Shown: positions 1 through 10,807, counted from the stretch's first letter. The stretch is DNA of 64,000 nucleotides from Bacteroidota bacterium (GCA_030148165.1 JASBTZ010000007.1:186001-250000); one strand, 5' to 3'. The notes: generated from the sequence alone by a model not told the origin. Made by a program: numbers and translations.

Positions 1-1212
1 GACATGATCAATATCCATCAGAATGACACCATTGCCACGGACTGGAGAGCATTTGGTGACATTGAGGTTGAAGCGGGTTTCGAAGGGCTGTCTTCTTTTA
101 TGGAGATGTATAATTACGTGAAGATTCCGAGAGGTCAAGGGACGATTTATTTACACATCACCCCGGCATTATTCTACAATTATCAGATTAAACGACGTGA
201 TGGTTTCCGTTATGCAACCAAAGTTATCAATGAGCTACCTTCAGATCAGGATCTTATTTTACTCGAGTTCGGACGATTACCGGATGATTATGGAGAAGAA
301 GATTATTTTGATGAGTTTGAGGAAGAAGGCAAGGAAGACGATAGTTTCCTTAAACCCTTGTTCGAAGATCCATACTTGTTAACGGCACTTTTGTTATCTC
401 TGGGAGGCATGATTTTATTCGTAATTTTCCGAACGAAACGCATGCGACCGATCGTACCATTTGTGGAGTCCAGAAAGGACATGACCCTGGCCTTTGCAGA
501 AACGATCACCTCGATTTACTTTGCCAAACGAAACCCATACGGTATTCTTCAAATTCAAAAGAAAAACTTTTACGCACTGATACAAAAACACTTTTTTATT
601 GATCTCCAGCGTCGAGAAGATGACAAAGCCATTATTTCTTTGGCAGAGAAGAGCAACAAGTCGGTTGACGAAATAAAAATGTTGCTTCGTCTTTTAGAGA
701 CAAAAGAAGCATCTTCAGTGAATGAACAGTTTCTTGCCGATTTGGACAAGAAGAAACGTAAGTTCTATAAAGAAACAGGGATTATTTCAGAAAAAGTTTT
801 TGAACGAATAAAGGAAGATACCTTTGTACTGCGACGATCACTTCTTTTACCAATGATCATGATCCTTGCAGGAATCATTCTGGTATTGGCGGGCTTCTAT
901 TATCTCGTGGTTGCTGTTGGTGTCGGGATTACACTCTGGCCTGTTGGACTCATAGTTTTCCTGCTAGGCGTATTAAGGCTAAGCACGCCATTGCTGAAAA
1001 TTACGGAAGATAGTTTCATTGCCTACAATGCATTCGGGTTTAAGAAAGAATTTAAAACAGAAGAACTGATGACCACTACTCAAAAAGCCAACGGTGTGGT
1101 ATTCGAATTTACGGAGAATAGAAAATTGATTATTAACTTTTGGGACCTTAGCCGATTTGATCGAAGAAAATTCGAACAGCTAGTGACCAAATTACAGATG
1201 AATGAGTTATGA
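1..1212 (+). CDS. DUF4350-like membrane protein, 5' end outside window
   Basis: The frame is open to the first base (GAC before the first ATG), so the gene very likely starts upstream and the ORF-track start at 4 is internal. The visible 403 codons hold the end of a soluble domain, an acidic linker, one membrane segment near residues 123-141 (LLTALLLSLGGMILFVIF), a cytoplasmic stretch and two C-terminal membrane segments around residues 280-325. The early stretch FRYATKVINELPSDQD resembles DUF4350 proteins, which usually sit beside MoxR and DUF58 genes, and that is the arrangement here. The stop overlaps the MoxR start (ATGA). A role in the MoxR/DUF58 membrane-associated complex is inferred from context; the biochemical function is unknown. 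Confidence 0.7.
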   Translation, partial: DMINIHQNDTIATDWRAFGDIEVEAGFEGLSSFMEMYNYVKIPRGQGTIYLHITPALFYNYQIKRRDGFRYATKVINELPSDQDLILLEFGRLPDDYGEEDYFDEFEEEGKEDDSFLKPLFEDPYLLTALLLSLGGMILFVIFRTKRMRPIVPFVESRKDMTLAFAETITSIYFAKRNPYGILQIQKKNFYALIQKHFFIDLQRREDDKAIISLAEKSNKSVDEIKMLLRLLETKEASSVNEQFLADLDKKKRKFYKETGIISEKVFERIKEDTFVLRRSLLLPMIMILAGIILVLAGFYYLVVAVGVGITLWPVGLIVFLLGVLRLSTPLLKITEDSFIAYNAFGFKKEFKTEELMTTTQKANGVVFEFTENRKLIINFWDLSRFDRRKFEQLVTKLQMNEL

Positions 1213-2378
1213 TAAATGATGAAAACAACGAAAATGAAGAAGTGAACAACTCTGAAGAACAGAATGAAAGCTCTCAGACTGAACACACCGATTATATGCC
1301 GAAGGTAGAGGGTGAATCAACAGAAAACGAGGACCCAAACCCGGACGAAAAAGCGGAAGAAACAGTTATTGTACCGGTTGTTGAAGACAATAAAGAGCAA
1401 AAGTCGTATGGTTTTGAGCGAAATCAAAAGGAATTACTTTGGGTAGCGCAAAAAGTGAATGATGTGAGAGCTGTATTGGCTCAGTTTGTTATTGGTCAGG
1501 AACAAATGGTAGACCTATTGTTAACAGGTATTTTTGCTAACGGACATGTATTATTGGAAGGAGCGCCGGGTGTTGCCAAAACATTATCGGCTAAAGTGCT
1601 GTCGAAGTCATTGAACATTGATTTTTCCAGAATACAGTTTACGCCGGATATGATGCCTTCAGATGTTATAGGAACATCCGTATTCAACATGAAGGATTCA
1701 ACCTTTACCTTTAAGAAGGGACCGATTTTTTCTAATATCGTATTGATCGATGAGATCAACCGGGCACCTGCGAAGACACAGGCAGCATTATTCGAGGTAA
1801 TGGAGGAAAGACAGATTACCTATGATGGCCAGGAATATCCAATGAATTTTCCTTTTCTGGTGATTGCAACGCAAAACCCCATTGAGCAGGAAGGAACGTA
1901 TAATCTTCCGGAAGCACAATTAGACAGATTCCTGTTCAAGATCAAATTGGATTACCCGGAGCTGGATCATGAAGAAGAAATACTTCAGCGATACAAAAAT
2001 CATATTACACCCCCCAATCTTGATAAGATAATAGCCGTTTTTAGTGCGGATGAAATTAAGAAGATACAGGATACCGTTGAAAAGGTCATTGTAGAAGATA
2101 ACCTGATTAAATACATTGCTTTGATCACCCATAAAACGAGGAATCATGGCAAGATTTATCTTGGAGGATCACCGAGGGCATCATTATCTATTCTGCGAGC
2201 ATCGAAAGCAGTTGCTGCAATCAGAGGGCGTGATTTTGTGACACCGGAAGACATTCAGTTTGTGACAGTCCATGTACTGAATCACCGATTGATCTTAACC
2301 CCGGAGGCAGAAATGGAAGGCGTAAGGTCAGAAGATGTAGTTGCTGAAATTATTCAAACGGTTGAAGTACCACGCTAA
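1209..2378 (+). CDS. MoxR family AAA+ ATPase
   Basis: AAA+ ATPase of the MoxR family, thought to act as a chaperone for metal or cofactor insertion or for assembly of von Willebrand-domain partners. Walker A is GAPGVAKT near residues 118-125, Walker B is IVLIDEIN near 177-184, followed by the family stretch RAPAKTQAALFEVMEE and sensor region ATQNPIEQEGTYNLPEAQLDRF. The first ~65 residues are an unusual acidic, Glu/Asn-rich tail, probably disordered and not typical of the core family. It overlaps the upstream gene by ATGA and abuts the DUF58 gene with no spacer, so the three are surely co-transcribed. The family call is secure; the substrate is not known. Confidence 0.93.
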   Translation: MINDENNENEEVNNSEEQNESSQTEHTDYMPKVEGESTENEDPNPDEKAEETVIVPVVEDNKEQKSYGFERNQKELLWVAQKVNDVRAVLAQFVIGQEQMVDLLLTGIFANGHVLLEGAPGVAKTLSAKVLSKSLNIDFSRIQFTPDMMPSDVIGTSVFNMKDSTFTFKKGPIFSNIVLIDEINRAPAKTQAALFEVMEERQITYDGQEYPMNFPFLVIATQNPIEQEGTYNLPEAQLDRFLFKIKLDYPELDHEEEILQRYKNHITPPNLDKIIAVFSADEIKKIQDTVEKVIVEDNLIKYIALITHKTRNHGKIYLGGSPRASLSILRASKAVAAIRGRDFVTPEDIQFVTVHVLNHRLILTPEAEMEGVRSEDVVAEIIQTVEVPR

Positions 2379-3710
2379 TTGAAATTCATTGGTAACATAT
2401 ATCTGACCAGATGGTTTTTTGTGATTTACGGGATTGCGATCATGTTGTTCGTCGTAGCGTACGTATACCCGCAGGTCAACTTTATTGCACTTGTTCTATT
2501 GGCAACAATTGCCGGCTTGACGATCCTCGATATTCTTTTGGTATTCTCTAGCAAAAGTCCGTTGGAAGTAAGCAGGCATGTGAAGGAACGCCTTAATCTT
2601 GGCGACGAAAACCCGGTAGAACTCCATGTAAAAAACAATGCCGGTCAGCCCGTACATTTTAGTCTTGTAGAAGGGTTCCCAATTGAAATGCAGGAACGAT
2701 CAAAGGTCTTCTCCGCAACTTTATTGCCAAATAAAACAAAAGTCTTTACGTATCAGTTTAAACCAAATACAAGGGGAATATTTCAATTTAATGATGCATT
2801 TATTTTAATGCGATCCTTTTTCTTTTTAGCCTCGAGACGAATCGAAGTTCCATTGCAGGAAGAGGTGCATGTTTATCCGTCCGTTCTGCAGATGAAACGC
2901 TATGAATTACTCGTTTTTCACCAACAAAAGGTTAGCTCCGGAATTAAAAAGATCAGACGTCTGGGAAATAACAGTGAATTCGAGCAGATCAAGTCGTACG
3001 TGCAGGGAGATGAGATCAAAAAGATCAACTGGAAAGCCACTAGTAGAAGAGATGAGCTGATGGTGAATCAGTACCAGGAAGAGAAGTCTCAGAGCATGTA
3101 TTGCATCATCGATAAGAGCAGAAGTATGCAGATGGAATATGATGGATTGACTATGTTGGATCATTCGATCAATTCAGCACTGGTACTTTCGAACATTGCG
3201 TTGAAGAAAGGAGATAAAGCTGGCCTCATAACATACTCGAACAAAATCGGGGTACAACTCCCGGCGGAACGTTCGGGTAGTCAAATGAGAAGAATTCAGG
3301 AAGCACTGTACAATCAAAAAACGCTGTACATGGAGGGAGATTTTAACCTCTTGTATCAGTCCGTTCGTAAAACTGTCAGGTCGAGATCATTGCTCGTGTT
3401 ATTCACGAACTTTGAGACAGAATTTTCCATGCGTCGCGCCATACCCATGTTGCGAAGATTGAATCAAAAACATGTTCTCGTAGTTGTGTTTTTTGAAAAT
3501 CACGGTCTTCAGGATCTGGCTTTTAGCAAACCGAATAATATGTTTGAAGTCTACCAGTCGGCGGTTGCTGAACGCATGATTTCACTGAAATCAAAAATTG
3601 CAAGAGAGCTGAAACAAAACGGAATACAGACTGTTCTCACTTTACCAGAAGACCTTTCGGTAAATACGATTAACAAGTATTTGGAGCTTAAGGCCAAAGG
3701 CGCGATATAA
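2379..3710 (+). CDS. DUF58 domain protein with vWA-like MIDAS motif
   Basis: Membrane-anchored DUF58 protein. Two hydrophobic segments lie in the first ~50 residues. The DUF58 signature (RRLGNNSEFEQIKSYVQGD, then INWKATSRRDELMVNQY) is near residues 190-225. A MIDAS-like DKSRS follows, as in von Willebrand A folds. The ORF starts with TTG immediately after the MoxR stop; no in-frame ATG lies before the first membrane segment, so TTG is the likely start. MoxR and DUF58 proteins work as pairs, and in Bacteroidota these clusters have been linked to envelope functions or aerotolerance. That specific role is inference here, because no BatA/BatB-like genes are visible downstream. Confidence 0.9.
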   Translation: MKFIGNIYLTRWFFVIYGIAIMLFVVAYVYPQVNFIALVLLATIAGLTILDILLVFSSKSPLEVSRHVKERLNLGDENPVELHVKNNAGQPVHFSLVEGFPIEMQERSKVFSATLLPNKTKVFTYQFKPNTRGIFQFNDAFILMRSFFFLASRRIEVPLQEEVHVYPSVLQMKRYELLVFHQQKVSSGIKKIRRLGNNSEFEQIKSYVQGDEIKKINWKATSRRDELMVNQYQEEKSQSMYCIIDKSRSMQMEYDGLTMLDHSINSALVLSNIALKKGDKAGLITYSNKIGVQLPAERSGSQMRRIQEALYNQKTLYMEGDFNLLYQSVRKTVRSRSLLVLFTNFETEFSMRRAIPMLRRLNQKHVLVVVFFENHGLQDLAFSKPNNMFEVYQSAVAERMISLKSKIARELKQNGIQTVLTLPEDLSVNTINKYLELKAKGAI

Positions 3711-3764
3711 GTCTTGTTACTTATTTGGCAGACAGCATTATTCATGTATAAAACAGGTATCCAT

Positions 3765-4316
3765 ATGTCAAAGATTTTTCTCGGTTTATTGATCCTTGTA
3801 GCGTGTCAATCTAAAGCACAAGAACAAGAAAAGGATGATTTACGTACGATCATCAAAGAAAATGGTATTTCAAAAAGTGCTTTAAAGATCCTGATCGATA
3901 AGTCCGATTACCAATTGAGTGTAATGCATGCCGACAGTACTTTGATAACTTACCCTTGTGTTTTAGGATTCAATCCGATTGATGATAAGAAACAGGAAGG
4001 AGATGGCTGCACACCGGAGGGAACATTTAAGATAATAAGTAAGTATCCACACAAAAGCTGGAGCTATTTTATTTGGATCGATTATCCGAATAAGGAATCC
4101 TGGAGAAAATTTAATGAACGAAAAGCAGATGGAACACTTACGAATGATGCCAGTATTGGAGGTGAAATTGGTATTCACGGAGTTCCTGAAGGAGCAGATG
4201 ACCTAATCGACGATGGCACCAATTGGACGCTGGGATGCATTTCCTTGAAAACCGCACACATAAAAGATCTCTATTTCTCTATTTCTGATAAAACGACGAT
4301 TGAGATCGTTCCGTGA
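3765..4316 (+). CDS. L,D-transpeptidase (YkuD-type) lipoprotein
   Basis: Periplasmic L,D-transpeptidase-like protein, a class that cross-links peptidoglycan or attaches proteins to it through a catalytic cysteine. The catalytic block is visible near the C-terminus: IHGVPEG followed by WTLGCISL, matching the H...(S/T)xGC pattern of YkuD. I chose the ATG at 3765 rather than the TTG at 3714. From there the protein begins with a lipoprotein signal, MSKIFLGLLILVAC, whose lipobox is LVAC. At about 184 residues it is compact. It follows the DUF58 gene after 54 bp and may be in the same operon. An envelope role fits the MoxR/DUF58 context, but the link is only positional. Confidence 0.85.
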   Translation: MSKIFLGLLILVACQSKAQEQEKDDLRTIIKENGISKSALKILIDKSDYQLSVMHADSTLITYPCVLGFNPIDDKKQEGDGCTPEGTFKIISKYPHKSWSYFIWIDYPNKESWRKFNERKADGTLTNDASIGGEIGIHGVPEGADDLIDDGTNWTLGCISLKTAHIKDLYFSISDKTTIEIVP

Positions 4317-4342
4317 TGCACTGTTTCATCTATTGAATTGAC

Positions 4343-4350
4343 TATATTTG
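4343..4350 (+). promoter_or_regulatory. Bacteroidota-type -7 element for the carboxylase gene
   Basis: TATATTTG matches the Bacteroidota primary sigma-factor -7 consensus TAnnTTTG. It lies 23 bp before the ATG at 4374. The best upstream partner is TTTC at 4324-4327 with a 15-bp spacer, which is shorter than usual, so the -33 half is weak. Confidence 0.5.
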
Positions 4351-4373
4351 TTTGTTCTGAAAACTAATATGGA

Positions 4374-5915
4374 ATGGACAAGAATAAGGAGTTAATTGAA
4401 AAAAGAGAACAATCCAAACTAGGGGGCGGTGAAGAACGGATCCAAAAGCAACACGCCAAGAGCAAATTAACAGCGCGCGAAAGAGTTACCTTATTACTTG
4501 ATGAAGGTTCATTTCATGAGATCGGGATGTTTGTAGAACACCGTTCTACTTCATTCGGATTAGACAAAAACAAAATACCCGGTGACGGGGTTGTTACAGG
4601 ATACGGGACGGTTCACGGACGCACCGTTTACGTGTTTTCACAGGATTTCACCGTACTCGGAGGATCATTGTCTGAAACACATGCAGCGAAGATCTGTCGC
4701 ATCATGGATTTGGCCGTAAAGAACGGAGCACCTGTGATCGGATTGAATGATTCGGGTGGGGCGAGAATTCAGGAAGGAGTTGTTTCACTAGCCGGATATG
4801 CCGATATATTTTATAGAAATACCAGGGCTTCCGGAGTTATCCCGCAATTAAGTGTGATCATGGGACCATGTGCCGGTGGAGCAGTTTATTCACCAGCATT
4901 GACTGACTTTATTATCATGGTTGAGGACTCTTCCTATATGTTTGTGACAGGACCGAACGTTGTAAAGACGGTGACCCATGAAGAGGTGAGTTCTGAAGAT
5001 CTGGGAGGAGCAAAAACTCACGCGGAGAAATCCGGGGTAAATCATTTTACAGCCGAAAACGACGTAGAGGCTCTGAAGAAAGTCAGAGATCTTCTAACGT
5101 ACATGCCCCAAAATGCAAACGAGTTGGCACCGGAGATCAAGTCTTACGAATTCAACAAGACAAAACTCGACACGATCAACACGATTTTACCGGACAACAA
5201 TCAGCTGCCATACGACATTAAGAGAGTGATCGATAGCGTAGTCGATGACAATACATTCAAAGAAGTACACGAGGATTTTGCAAAGAATATCGTTGTTGGT
5301 TTTGCTCGATTGGAGGGAAAAACAATTGGTATTGTTGCTAACCAGCCGGCATCTCTTGCGGGTGTTCTTGACATTGATTCAAGCCGTAAAGGAGCTCGAT
5401 TTGTTCGGTTCTGCGACGCCTTCAACATTCCGTTACTTGTATTTGAAGACGTTCCCGGATTCCTTCCAGGGACTGATCAGGAATGGAACGGAATTATAAG
5501 CAATGGCGCAAAGCTACTTTATGCATTTTCAGAAGCAACAGTTCCAAGAATCACAGTGATCACCCGTAAAGCTTATGGCGGCGCATTTGATGTAATGAAT
5601 TCGAAAAGCATTGGTGCCGATTTAAATTTTGCATGGCCAACAGCCGAAATTGCCGTAATGGGAGCGAAAGGTGCGGCCGAGATCATCTTTAAGCGCGAGA
5701 TCGCTTCGGCAGATGATCCGGAAAAGAAATGGCTCGAAAAGGAAGCGGAATATGCAGAAATGTTTGCCAATCCATATCGGGCAGCGGAGAGAGGAATTAT
5801 AGATGATGTCATTCTACCATCGGAAACGCGCGATAAAGTCATTGCTGGATTCAAAACACTTGAGAAAAAAGCGGAAGAACTTCCGAAAAAGAAACATGGT
5901 AATATTCCATTATAA
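4374..5915 (+). CDS. Acyl-CoA carboxylase beta (carboxyltransferase) subunit, propionyl-CoA type
   Basis: Carboxyltransferase subunit of a biotin-dependent acyl-CoA carboxylase. It moves CO2 from biotin to acyl-CoA, most likely propionyl-CoA to methylmalonyl-CoA. At 513 residues it has the normal PccB/MmdA length with two crotonase-fold halves. The N-terminus carries [17 protein letters not shown]; oxyanion-hole glycines are in [13 protein letters not shown] and in [11 protein letters not shown]. The Asp in GGAFDVM is the residue associated with propionyl-CoA preference in studied PccB proteins, while acetyl-CoA enzymes often have Ile. No biotin carboxylase or biotin carrier gene is nearby, so those subunits must be encoded elsewhere. 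A decarboxylase assembly (MmdA) cannot be excluded from sequence alone. Confidence 0.92.
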   Translation: MDKNKELIEKREQSKLGGGEERIQKQHAKSKLTARERVTLLLDEGSFHEIGMFVEHRSTSFGLDKNKIPGDGVVTGYGTVHGRTVYVFSQDFTVLGGSLSETHAAKICRIMDLAVKNGAPVIGLNDSGGARIQEGVVSLAGYADIFYRNTRASGVIPQLSVIMGPCAGGAVYSPALTDFIIMVEDSSYMFVTGPNVVKTVTHEEVSSEDLGGAKTHAEKSGVNHFTAENDVEALKKVRDLLTYMPQNANELAPEIKSYEFNKTKLDTINTILPDNNQLPYDIKRVIDSVVDDNTFKEVHEDFAKNIVVGFARLEGKTIGIVANQPASLAGVLDIDSSRKGARFVRFCDAFNIPLLVFEDVPGFLPGTDQEWNGIISNGAKLLYAFSEATVPRITVITRKAYGGAFDVMNSKSIGADLNFAWPTAEIAVMGAKGAAEIIFKREIASADDPEKKWLEKEAEYAEMFANPYRAAERGIIDDVILPSETRDKVIAGFKTLEKKAEELPKKKHGNIPL

Positions 5916-5933
5916 TTTCTGATTTCAAACGAT

Positions 5934-5941
5934 TAAATTTG
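5934..5941 (+). promoter_or_regulatory. -7 element upstream of aspS
   Basis: TAAATTTG fits TAnnTTTG and ends 19 bp before the aspS ATG. No clear TTTG is at the usual distance, so this is a half-promoter match only. Confidence 0.45.
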
Positions 5942-5960
5942 CCACCCAAATCAAGAATAG

Positions 5961-7706
5961 ATGTATAGAACACATACATGTGGAGAGCTGCGTTCAGCAG
6001 ATATTGGAACGAATGTAACACTGTCAGGTTGGATCCAACGGTCAAGAGATCTTGGAGGGATGACCTTCGTTGATCTGAGAGATCGTTATGGAATTACACA
6101 ACTGGCTTTTAACATGGAAGAGCAAAAAGAACTTTGTGAATCTGCCAGAAAATTGGGCCGGGAGTTTGTAGTTCAGGTGGAAGGCGAGGTAATCGAAAGA
6201 AGCAGTAAGAATCAAAACATGCCGACAGGTGAAATTGAGATCAAAGTCAATAAACTAACGATTCTCAATGCATCACAACTCCCTCCTTTTACAATCGAGG
6301 ATGAAACCGATGGTGGTGAAGAACTTCGTATGCAATACCGCTACCTTGATTTACGAAGAAAGCCGATTCAGAAGAAAATGATGTTCAGGCATAAAGTGTC
6401 GTTAGAGGTTCGAAAGTATTTGGATGCTGAAGGCTTTATCGATGTTGAGACACCGGTACTCATTAAATCAACACCTGAGGGGGCTCGGGATTTTGTCGTT
6501 CCAAGCAGAATGAATGAAGGGCAGTTTTATGCGCTTCCTCAATCACCCCAGACCTTTAAACAATTATTGATGGTATCCGGCTTTGATCGTTACTATCAGA
6601 TCGTTAAATGTTTCAGAGATGAGGATTTGAGAGCAGATCGCCAACCGGAATTTACACAGATAGACTGTGAGATGGCATTCGTTGAACAAGAAGATGTACT
6701 TCACACTTTTGAAGGAATGATGCGTCATCTGTTTAAAGAGATCAAAGGAGTTGATCTTCCTCAACCATTCCCACGAATGACCTACGCCGAAGCAATGGAA
6801 ACTTATGGATCGGATAAACCGGATCTTAGATTCGGAATGGAATTCGTGGACCTGAACGATGAGGCAAAAGGAAAAGGATTCAATGTGTTTGATAACTCTG
6901 AAACAGTACTCGGAATTAATGCTGCTCAATGCTCTGTTTATACAAGAAAGCAATTGGATGCACTTACCGATTGGGTAAAAAGACCTCAAATAGGAGCTAA
7001 AGGATTGGTGTATGTCAAATGCAATGAGGACGGTACCTTTAAATCTTCGGTGGACAAGTTTTATTCACAAGATGATTTGAAAGCATGGGCAGAAAAAGCA
7101 GGAGCAGTGGCGGGAGACCTTTTGTTGGTGCTAAGTGGAAACCTGGAGACTACACGCAAGCAATTAAGTGAGCTCCGTTTGCATATGGGTAATGAATTGG
7201 GTCTTCGCAATCCAGCAGAATTTAAACCGGTTTGGGTAGTCGATTTTCCGCTCTTAGAATGGGATGAAGACTCGCAGCGTTATCACGCCATGCACCATCC
7301 ATTTACTTCGCCAAAACCGGAGGATATCGGATTGATTGAAAATGAACCCGGAAAGGTGCGGGCGAATGCATACGACCTCGCCATGAATGGCGTAGAACTG
7401 GGCGGTGGATCGATCAGAATTCACGACAGAGAACTTCAGTCACGAATGTTTGACCTGCTTGGCTTTACCAAGGAGGAAGCAGAAGCACAATTCGGATTTT
7501 TGATGTCTGCCTTTGAATACGGAGCACCACCTCATGGGGGACTCGCGTTTGGCTTTGATCGATTGGTGGCAACGATGTCTGGAACGGAATCTATTCGGGA
7601 TTTTATTGCTTTTCCAAAAAACAACAATGGACGCGACGTTATGATTGACGCACCTTCTCCATTGGATGAAGAGCAACTTAAAGAGTTGGGAATAAAGCTC
7701 AGCTAA
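5961..7706 (+). CDS. aspS: Aspartate--tRNA ligase
   Basis: Class II aminoacyl-tRNA synthetase charging tRNA-Asp. The 581-residue length is that of the bacterial type. An N-terminal OB fold ([20 protein letters not shown]) binds the anticodon. Motif 2 is [19 protein letters not shown] bacterial GAD insertion follows in the middle. The C-terminal block [13 protein letters not shown] plus [11 protein letters not shown] is motif 3. The start [11 protein letters not shown] is the normal N-terminus. Whether it is discriminating or also charges tRNA-Asn cannot be judged here, since no gatCAB or asnS is visible. The gene ends exactly where the convergent minus-strand gene ends, with no spacer. Confidence 0.97.
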   Translation: MYRTHTCGELRSADIGTNVTLSGWIQRSRDLGGMTFVDLRDRYGITQLAFNMEEQKELCESARKLGREFVVQVEGEVIERSSKNQNMPTGEIEIKVNKLTILNASQLPPFTIEDETDGGEELRMQYRYLDLRRKPIQKKMMFRHKVSLEVRKYLDAEGFIDVETPVLIKSTPEGARDFVVPSRMNEGQFYALPQSPQTFKQLLMVSGFDRYYQIVKCFRDEDLRADRQPEFTQIDCEMAFVEQEDVLHTFEGMMRHLFKEIKGVDLPQPFPRMTYAEAMETYGSDKPDLRFGMEFVDLNDEAKGKGFNVFDNSETVLGINAAQCSVYTRKQLDALTDWVKRPQIGAKGLVYVKCNEDGTFKSSVDKFYSQDDLKAWAEKAGAVAGDLLLVLSGNLETTRKQLSELRLHMGNELGLRNPAEFKPVWVVDFPLLEWDEDSQRYHAMHHPFTSPKPEDIGLIENEPGKVRANAYDLAMNGVELGGGSIRIHDRELQSRMFDLLGFTKEEAEAQFGFLMSAFEYGAPPHGGLAFGFDRLVATMSGTESIRDFIAFPKNNNGRDVMIDAPSPLDEEQLKELGIKLS

Positions 7707-8231
7707 TTACTTCTTGCTATAGTAAAGAAAGACAAACTTGCCCTGTGGGCTATCCACAAGTGAGCTAAAGACATTTACATCTTCAGGCTTTATATCAAGT
7801 GCTTTCATCTGTATTTTTCTTACAACACCATCTGGGTTTGGCATTTGCATCATGGACACTAGCGTTTGCTTCACCTTATCTGGTTCCGCAAACTGATCGA
7901 TCGACACACCATTACATTCCAGTGCACCATGAAACTTCATGTGATCATAGACCTTGTAAAATGCTTCAGCTGCTTGACTAGGATCATTTCCTTCATAAAC
8001 CCATATCTGAATGCGATGGAGACCATACGGATTGAAAATGAAAGAAATAGGAGCAGTTTTTCCGCCAAACGGGCCTCCCTGAATCATCAAGCCACCAGTT
8101 TCAGGAACGGATCTATATGGACCAAATCCTCCCTGTGAAACCTGTTCCGGGGTCATACCAAACTCCCAAAGCGCATAGCCCTTGGTCCCGGTCTCTTTTT
8201 TACTTCCGAAGATATTTGATAAGAACCCCAT
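7707..8231 (-). CDS. Conserved-looking hypothetical protein, 174 aa
   Basis: I do not recognise a family. The protein has no signal peptide or membrane segment. It begins MGFLSNIFGSKK, a pattern of small cytosolic proteins, and has an aromatic-rich alpha/beta-looking body (YALWEFGMTPEQV, FIFNPYGLHRIQIWVYEG). Its ATG overlaps the TAA of the lipoprotein gene upstream by one base (TAATG), so the two are translationally coupled. The 3' end abuts the aspS stop with zero gap. The coding frame is favoured over the plus-strand shadows in the same region because of this coupling and the protein's normal composition. Confidence 0.7.
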   Translation of the reverse strand: MGFLSNIFGSKKETGTKGYALWEFGMTPEQVSQGGFGPYRSVPETGGLMIQGGPFGGKTAPISFIFNPYGLHRIQIWVYEGNDPSQAAEAFYKVYDHMKFHGALECNGVSIDQFAEPDKVKQTLVSMMQMPNPDGVVRKIQMKALDIKPEDVNVFSSLVDSPQGKFVFLYYSKK

Positions 8232-9214
8232 TAGTTTTCCTGGTCTAATTTAATTTGTTCCAGTTGTCTTTTTCTCTGCCGGAGTGTTACAAGGTAATCA
8301 TTAGCCATTTTATCACCGTATTCTAAAGCTGCTTTTTCGGCATATTCTATGGCCTTATCTATATCTCCCTGACCTTCATTTACGAGGGCTAAGTTATAGC
8401 AGATCCTTCCTCTTACTTTCTCTTTGTGATGGTCCAGTCCATACTCAAGCTGTTTTTCAGCAATATCCCAATTTCCTTTATGGATCATTGGTTTAGCTCG
8501 TTTTAGCTCCTTCGATCCTTTGTTATAATATTTGCGATTCGCCCACACCCAGTTAGGATAGATCAATTTACCAGCTTTATATCCAAGCTCAAAACCAAGT
8601 GCCCGATATTGCTCCTGTTTCTTCTTTACGTCATTTAAAACATCGATGACGGAAGTCCCTTCAGAAAGACGAATGTGGTGACGATACCTGACTACAATTC
8701 GTTCATGCGAAACGTGTTCACCAGCGATATAGTAATTCACATAAGCAGTTCCGTCAATATACGTTCTGCTCTTCCCTTCAGCATTTGCCAAAACACTTCC
8801 ACCAACAGGTGACACCGTTCTAAGTTCAGCAATTTCAATAAAGCCATCTAACTCGTTAGCCTTTGCCGCAGAATCAATGTATGTCCAGTTAATCTGACCA
8901 TCTCCTCTTTTAAATTGATTGGTTTCAAATGAAACTCCATGAAGCTTGTTTGAACGATCCAATGCTCTAAAAATTCCATCTATAGCTCTTTCTGCTGCTG
9001 TAATATTTGCGTTGGGAGCATTACCTCCTAAGAGTGAGCCGACAACTTCTTCAGGGCTGTTCATTTTGGTAACATTATTTACAACACCAAAATTTTGAAG
9101 AGAGTCAGAAATAGCTATTGCAGCAGGTTCTTTAACAGAGATTCTAAATGATGTTTTACAGGAGACAATTAGCATGGCTCCGGCGAATAGTAAAATCAGG
9201 TTTTTCATTTTCAA
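8231..9214 (-). CDS. DUF6340-like lipoprotein with C-terminal TPR-like helices
   Basis: Predicted outer-envelope lipoprotein. The signal MKMKNLILLFAGAMLIVSC ends in a lipobox (LIVSC). The body resembles the Bacteroidota DUF6340 family: an early VKEPAAIAISDS stretch, then GVVNNVTK, a central region with charged beta strands, and a tail (CYNLALVNEGQGDIDKAIEY) that reads as a tetratricopeptide-like helical pair. DUF6340 proteins have no established function; the family assignment is from recalled pattern only. It is the first gene of a two-gene minus-strand unit with the 174-aa protein, divergent from cysS. Confidence 0.65.
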   Translation of the reverse strand: MKMKNLILLFAGAMLIVSCKTSFRISVKEPAAIAISDSLQNFGVVNNVTKMNSPEEVVGSLLGGNAPNANITAAERAIDGIFRALDRSNKLHGVSFETNQFKRGDGQINWTYIDSAAKANELDGFIEIAELRTVSPVGGSVLANAEGKSRTYIDGTAYVNYYIAGEHVSHERIVVRYRHHIRLSEGTSVIDVLNDVKKKQEQYRALGFELGYKAGKLIYPNWVWANRKYYNKGSKELKRAKPMIHKGNWDIAEKQLEYGLDHHKEKVRGRICYNLALVNEGQGDIDKAIEYAEKAALEYGDKMANDYLVTLRQRKRQLEQIKLDQEN

Positions 9215-9310
9215 AAAATTAATTTCACCGCTATATACAAAAAAAAGGCCAAAAATGCTTTTAACCCGTATCTAATAGAGAACACAACTAGCCTATTTTG
9301 CAATTAAATT

Positions 9311-9318
9311 TATCTTTG
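9311..9318 (+). promoter_or_regulatory. -7 element upstream of cysS
   Basis: TATCTTTG matches TAnnTTTG. It overlaps the region just before the TTG start given by the ORF track (9320). A transcript beginning about 5-8 bases downstream would exclude that TTG, which supports the ATG at 9338. No good -33 partner was seen. Confidence 0.5.
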
Positions 9319-9337
9319 TTTGAAATCGATTAAAGTA

Positions 9338-10807
9338 ATGGGATCAATAAAAGGAGATTTGTTGATATACAACAGTTTAAGAGGAGAGAAGCTCGTGTTT
9401 GAGCCTTTGAAAGAAGGATTTGTAGGGCTTTATGTTTGTGGGCCTACGGTCTACAGCAATGTTCACCTCGGCAACTGTCGCACCTTCATCTCATTTGATC
9501 TGGTTTATCGATACCTGATACATTTAGGTTATAAAGTGAGATATGTTCGAAATATAACGGATGTAGGCCACCTTACAGATGACGCGGATGAGGGCGAAGA
9601 CAAGATCGCTAAGAAAGCACGCCTGGAACAGTTGGAGCCCATGGAAATTGTTCATCAGTATACGATGGATTTTCACAAAGTGATGGAGCAATTCAATGCC
9701 ATTTCGCCTAATATTGAACCAACCGCCACCGGTCATATCATTGAACAGATTGAAATGATTCAGGCAATCCTGGACAATGGTTTTGCATACGAATCGAATG
9801 GTTCGATATACTTCGATGTGGAGAAATACAATGAAACCCATCCTTATGGAGAGCTTTCAGGAAGAAAAATCGAAGACCTCATTGCCAACACAAGAGATCT
9901 GGACGGACAAGATGAAAAGCGTGCTCCGCTGGATTTTGCGCTATGGAAGAACGCACAGCCAGAACACATTATGAAGTGGCCATCCCCATGGGGAATAGGA
10001 TTCCCGGGATGGCATTTAGAATGTTCTGCGATGAGCACCAAATATCTTGGTGAACAGTTCGATATTCACGGAGGCGGCATGGACCTGAAGTTTCCACATC
10101 ATGAATGTGAAATAGCACAAGGAACAGCAAGTAATGGTAAAAGTCCGGTCAGATACTGGATGCACGGAAACATGCTAACGCTAAATGGAAAAAAGATGAG
10201 TAAATCCACTGGAAATAGTCTTTTGCCGGAGGAACTTTTTTCAGGAGAGAATGATTTACTTGACAAATCGTACGACCCGATGGTAGTTCGATTTTTCATG
10301 ATGCAGGCTCATTACCGTAGTACACTTGATTTTACGTCTGAAGCGTTAGGAGCAGCGGAAAAAGGGTACAATAAACTCATGGAAGCAATGAAATCGCTGG
10401 ATGAAATTGTTGGCGGAAAGGAAGCGGATTCTGGACAGGTTAAACCAATCGTTGATTCATTTTATTCAGCCATGAATGATGATTTTAATGCTCCCGTTCT
10501 TCTTGCTAATTTATTCGAGGCTGTGAAACTGATCAATTCTGTAAAGGATGGAAAGGCATCAGTTTCGACTGAAGATCTTGCCTTATTGCGAAAAGAAATG
10601 CAGGCCTTTGTTTATGATGTTCTTGGATTAAAAGCGCCGGGAAGTGAAGGAGATAATCGGATTAACCCGGTAATGGATCTGGTACTCGAATTGCGTCAGC
10701 AGGCGAGAACGAAAAAAGACTGGGACACTTCGGATAAAATTAGAGATGGTCTGGCAGCTGCCGGAATTACGGTAAAGGATTCAAAAGACGGAACCAGCTG
10801 GAATTAA
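9338..10807 (+). CDS. cysS: Cysteine--tRNA ligase
   Basis: Class I synthetase charging tRNA-Cys. The HIGH-like motif is VHLGNCR and the KMSKS loop is [10 protein letters not shown]. Zinc ligands are in [16 protein letters not shown] and HHECEIAQ. The full length is about 489 residues with the usual C-terminal helical tRNA-binding region. I moved the start from TTG 9320 to ATG 9338, because a promoter -7 element ends two bases before the TTG and the family N-terminus ([17 protein letters not shown]) begins shortly after the ATG. polA follows after 12 bp, so the two are probably one operon. Confidence 0.96.
   Translation: MGSIKGDLLIYNSLRGEKLVFEPLKEGFVGLYVCGPTVYSNVHLGNCRTFISFDLVYRYLIHLGYKVRYVRNITDVGHLTDDADEGEDKIAKKARLEQLEPMEIVHQYTMDFHKVMEQFNAISPNIEPTATGHIIEQIEMIQAILDNGFAYESNGSIYFDVEKYNETHPYGELSGRKIEDLIANTRDLDGQDEKRAPLDFALWKNAQPEHIMKWPSPWGIGFPGWHLECSAMSTKYLGEQFDIHGGGMDLKFPHHECEIAQGTASNGKSPVRYWMHGNMLTLNGKKMSKSTGNSLLPEELFSGENDLLDKSYDPMVVRFFMMQAHYRSTLDFTSEALGAAEKGYNKLMEAMKSLDEIVGGKEADSGQVKPIVDSFYSAMNDDFNAPVLLANLFEAVKLINSVKDGKASVSTEDLALLRKEMQAFVYDVLGLKAPGSEGDNRINPVMDLVLELRQQARTKKDWDTSDKIRDGLAAAGITVKDSKDGTSWN

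Noticed and set aside
6564-6989. 141-aa minus-strand ORF antisense to aspS
   Set aside because: Shadow of the aminoacyl-tRNA synthetase gene.
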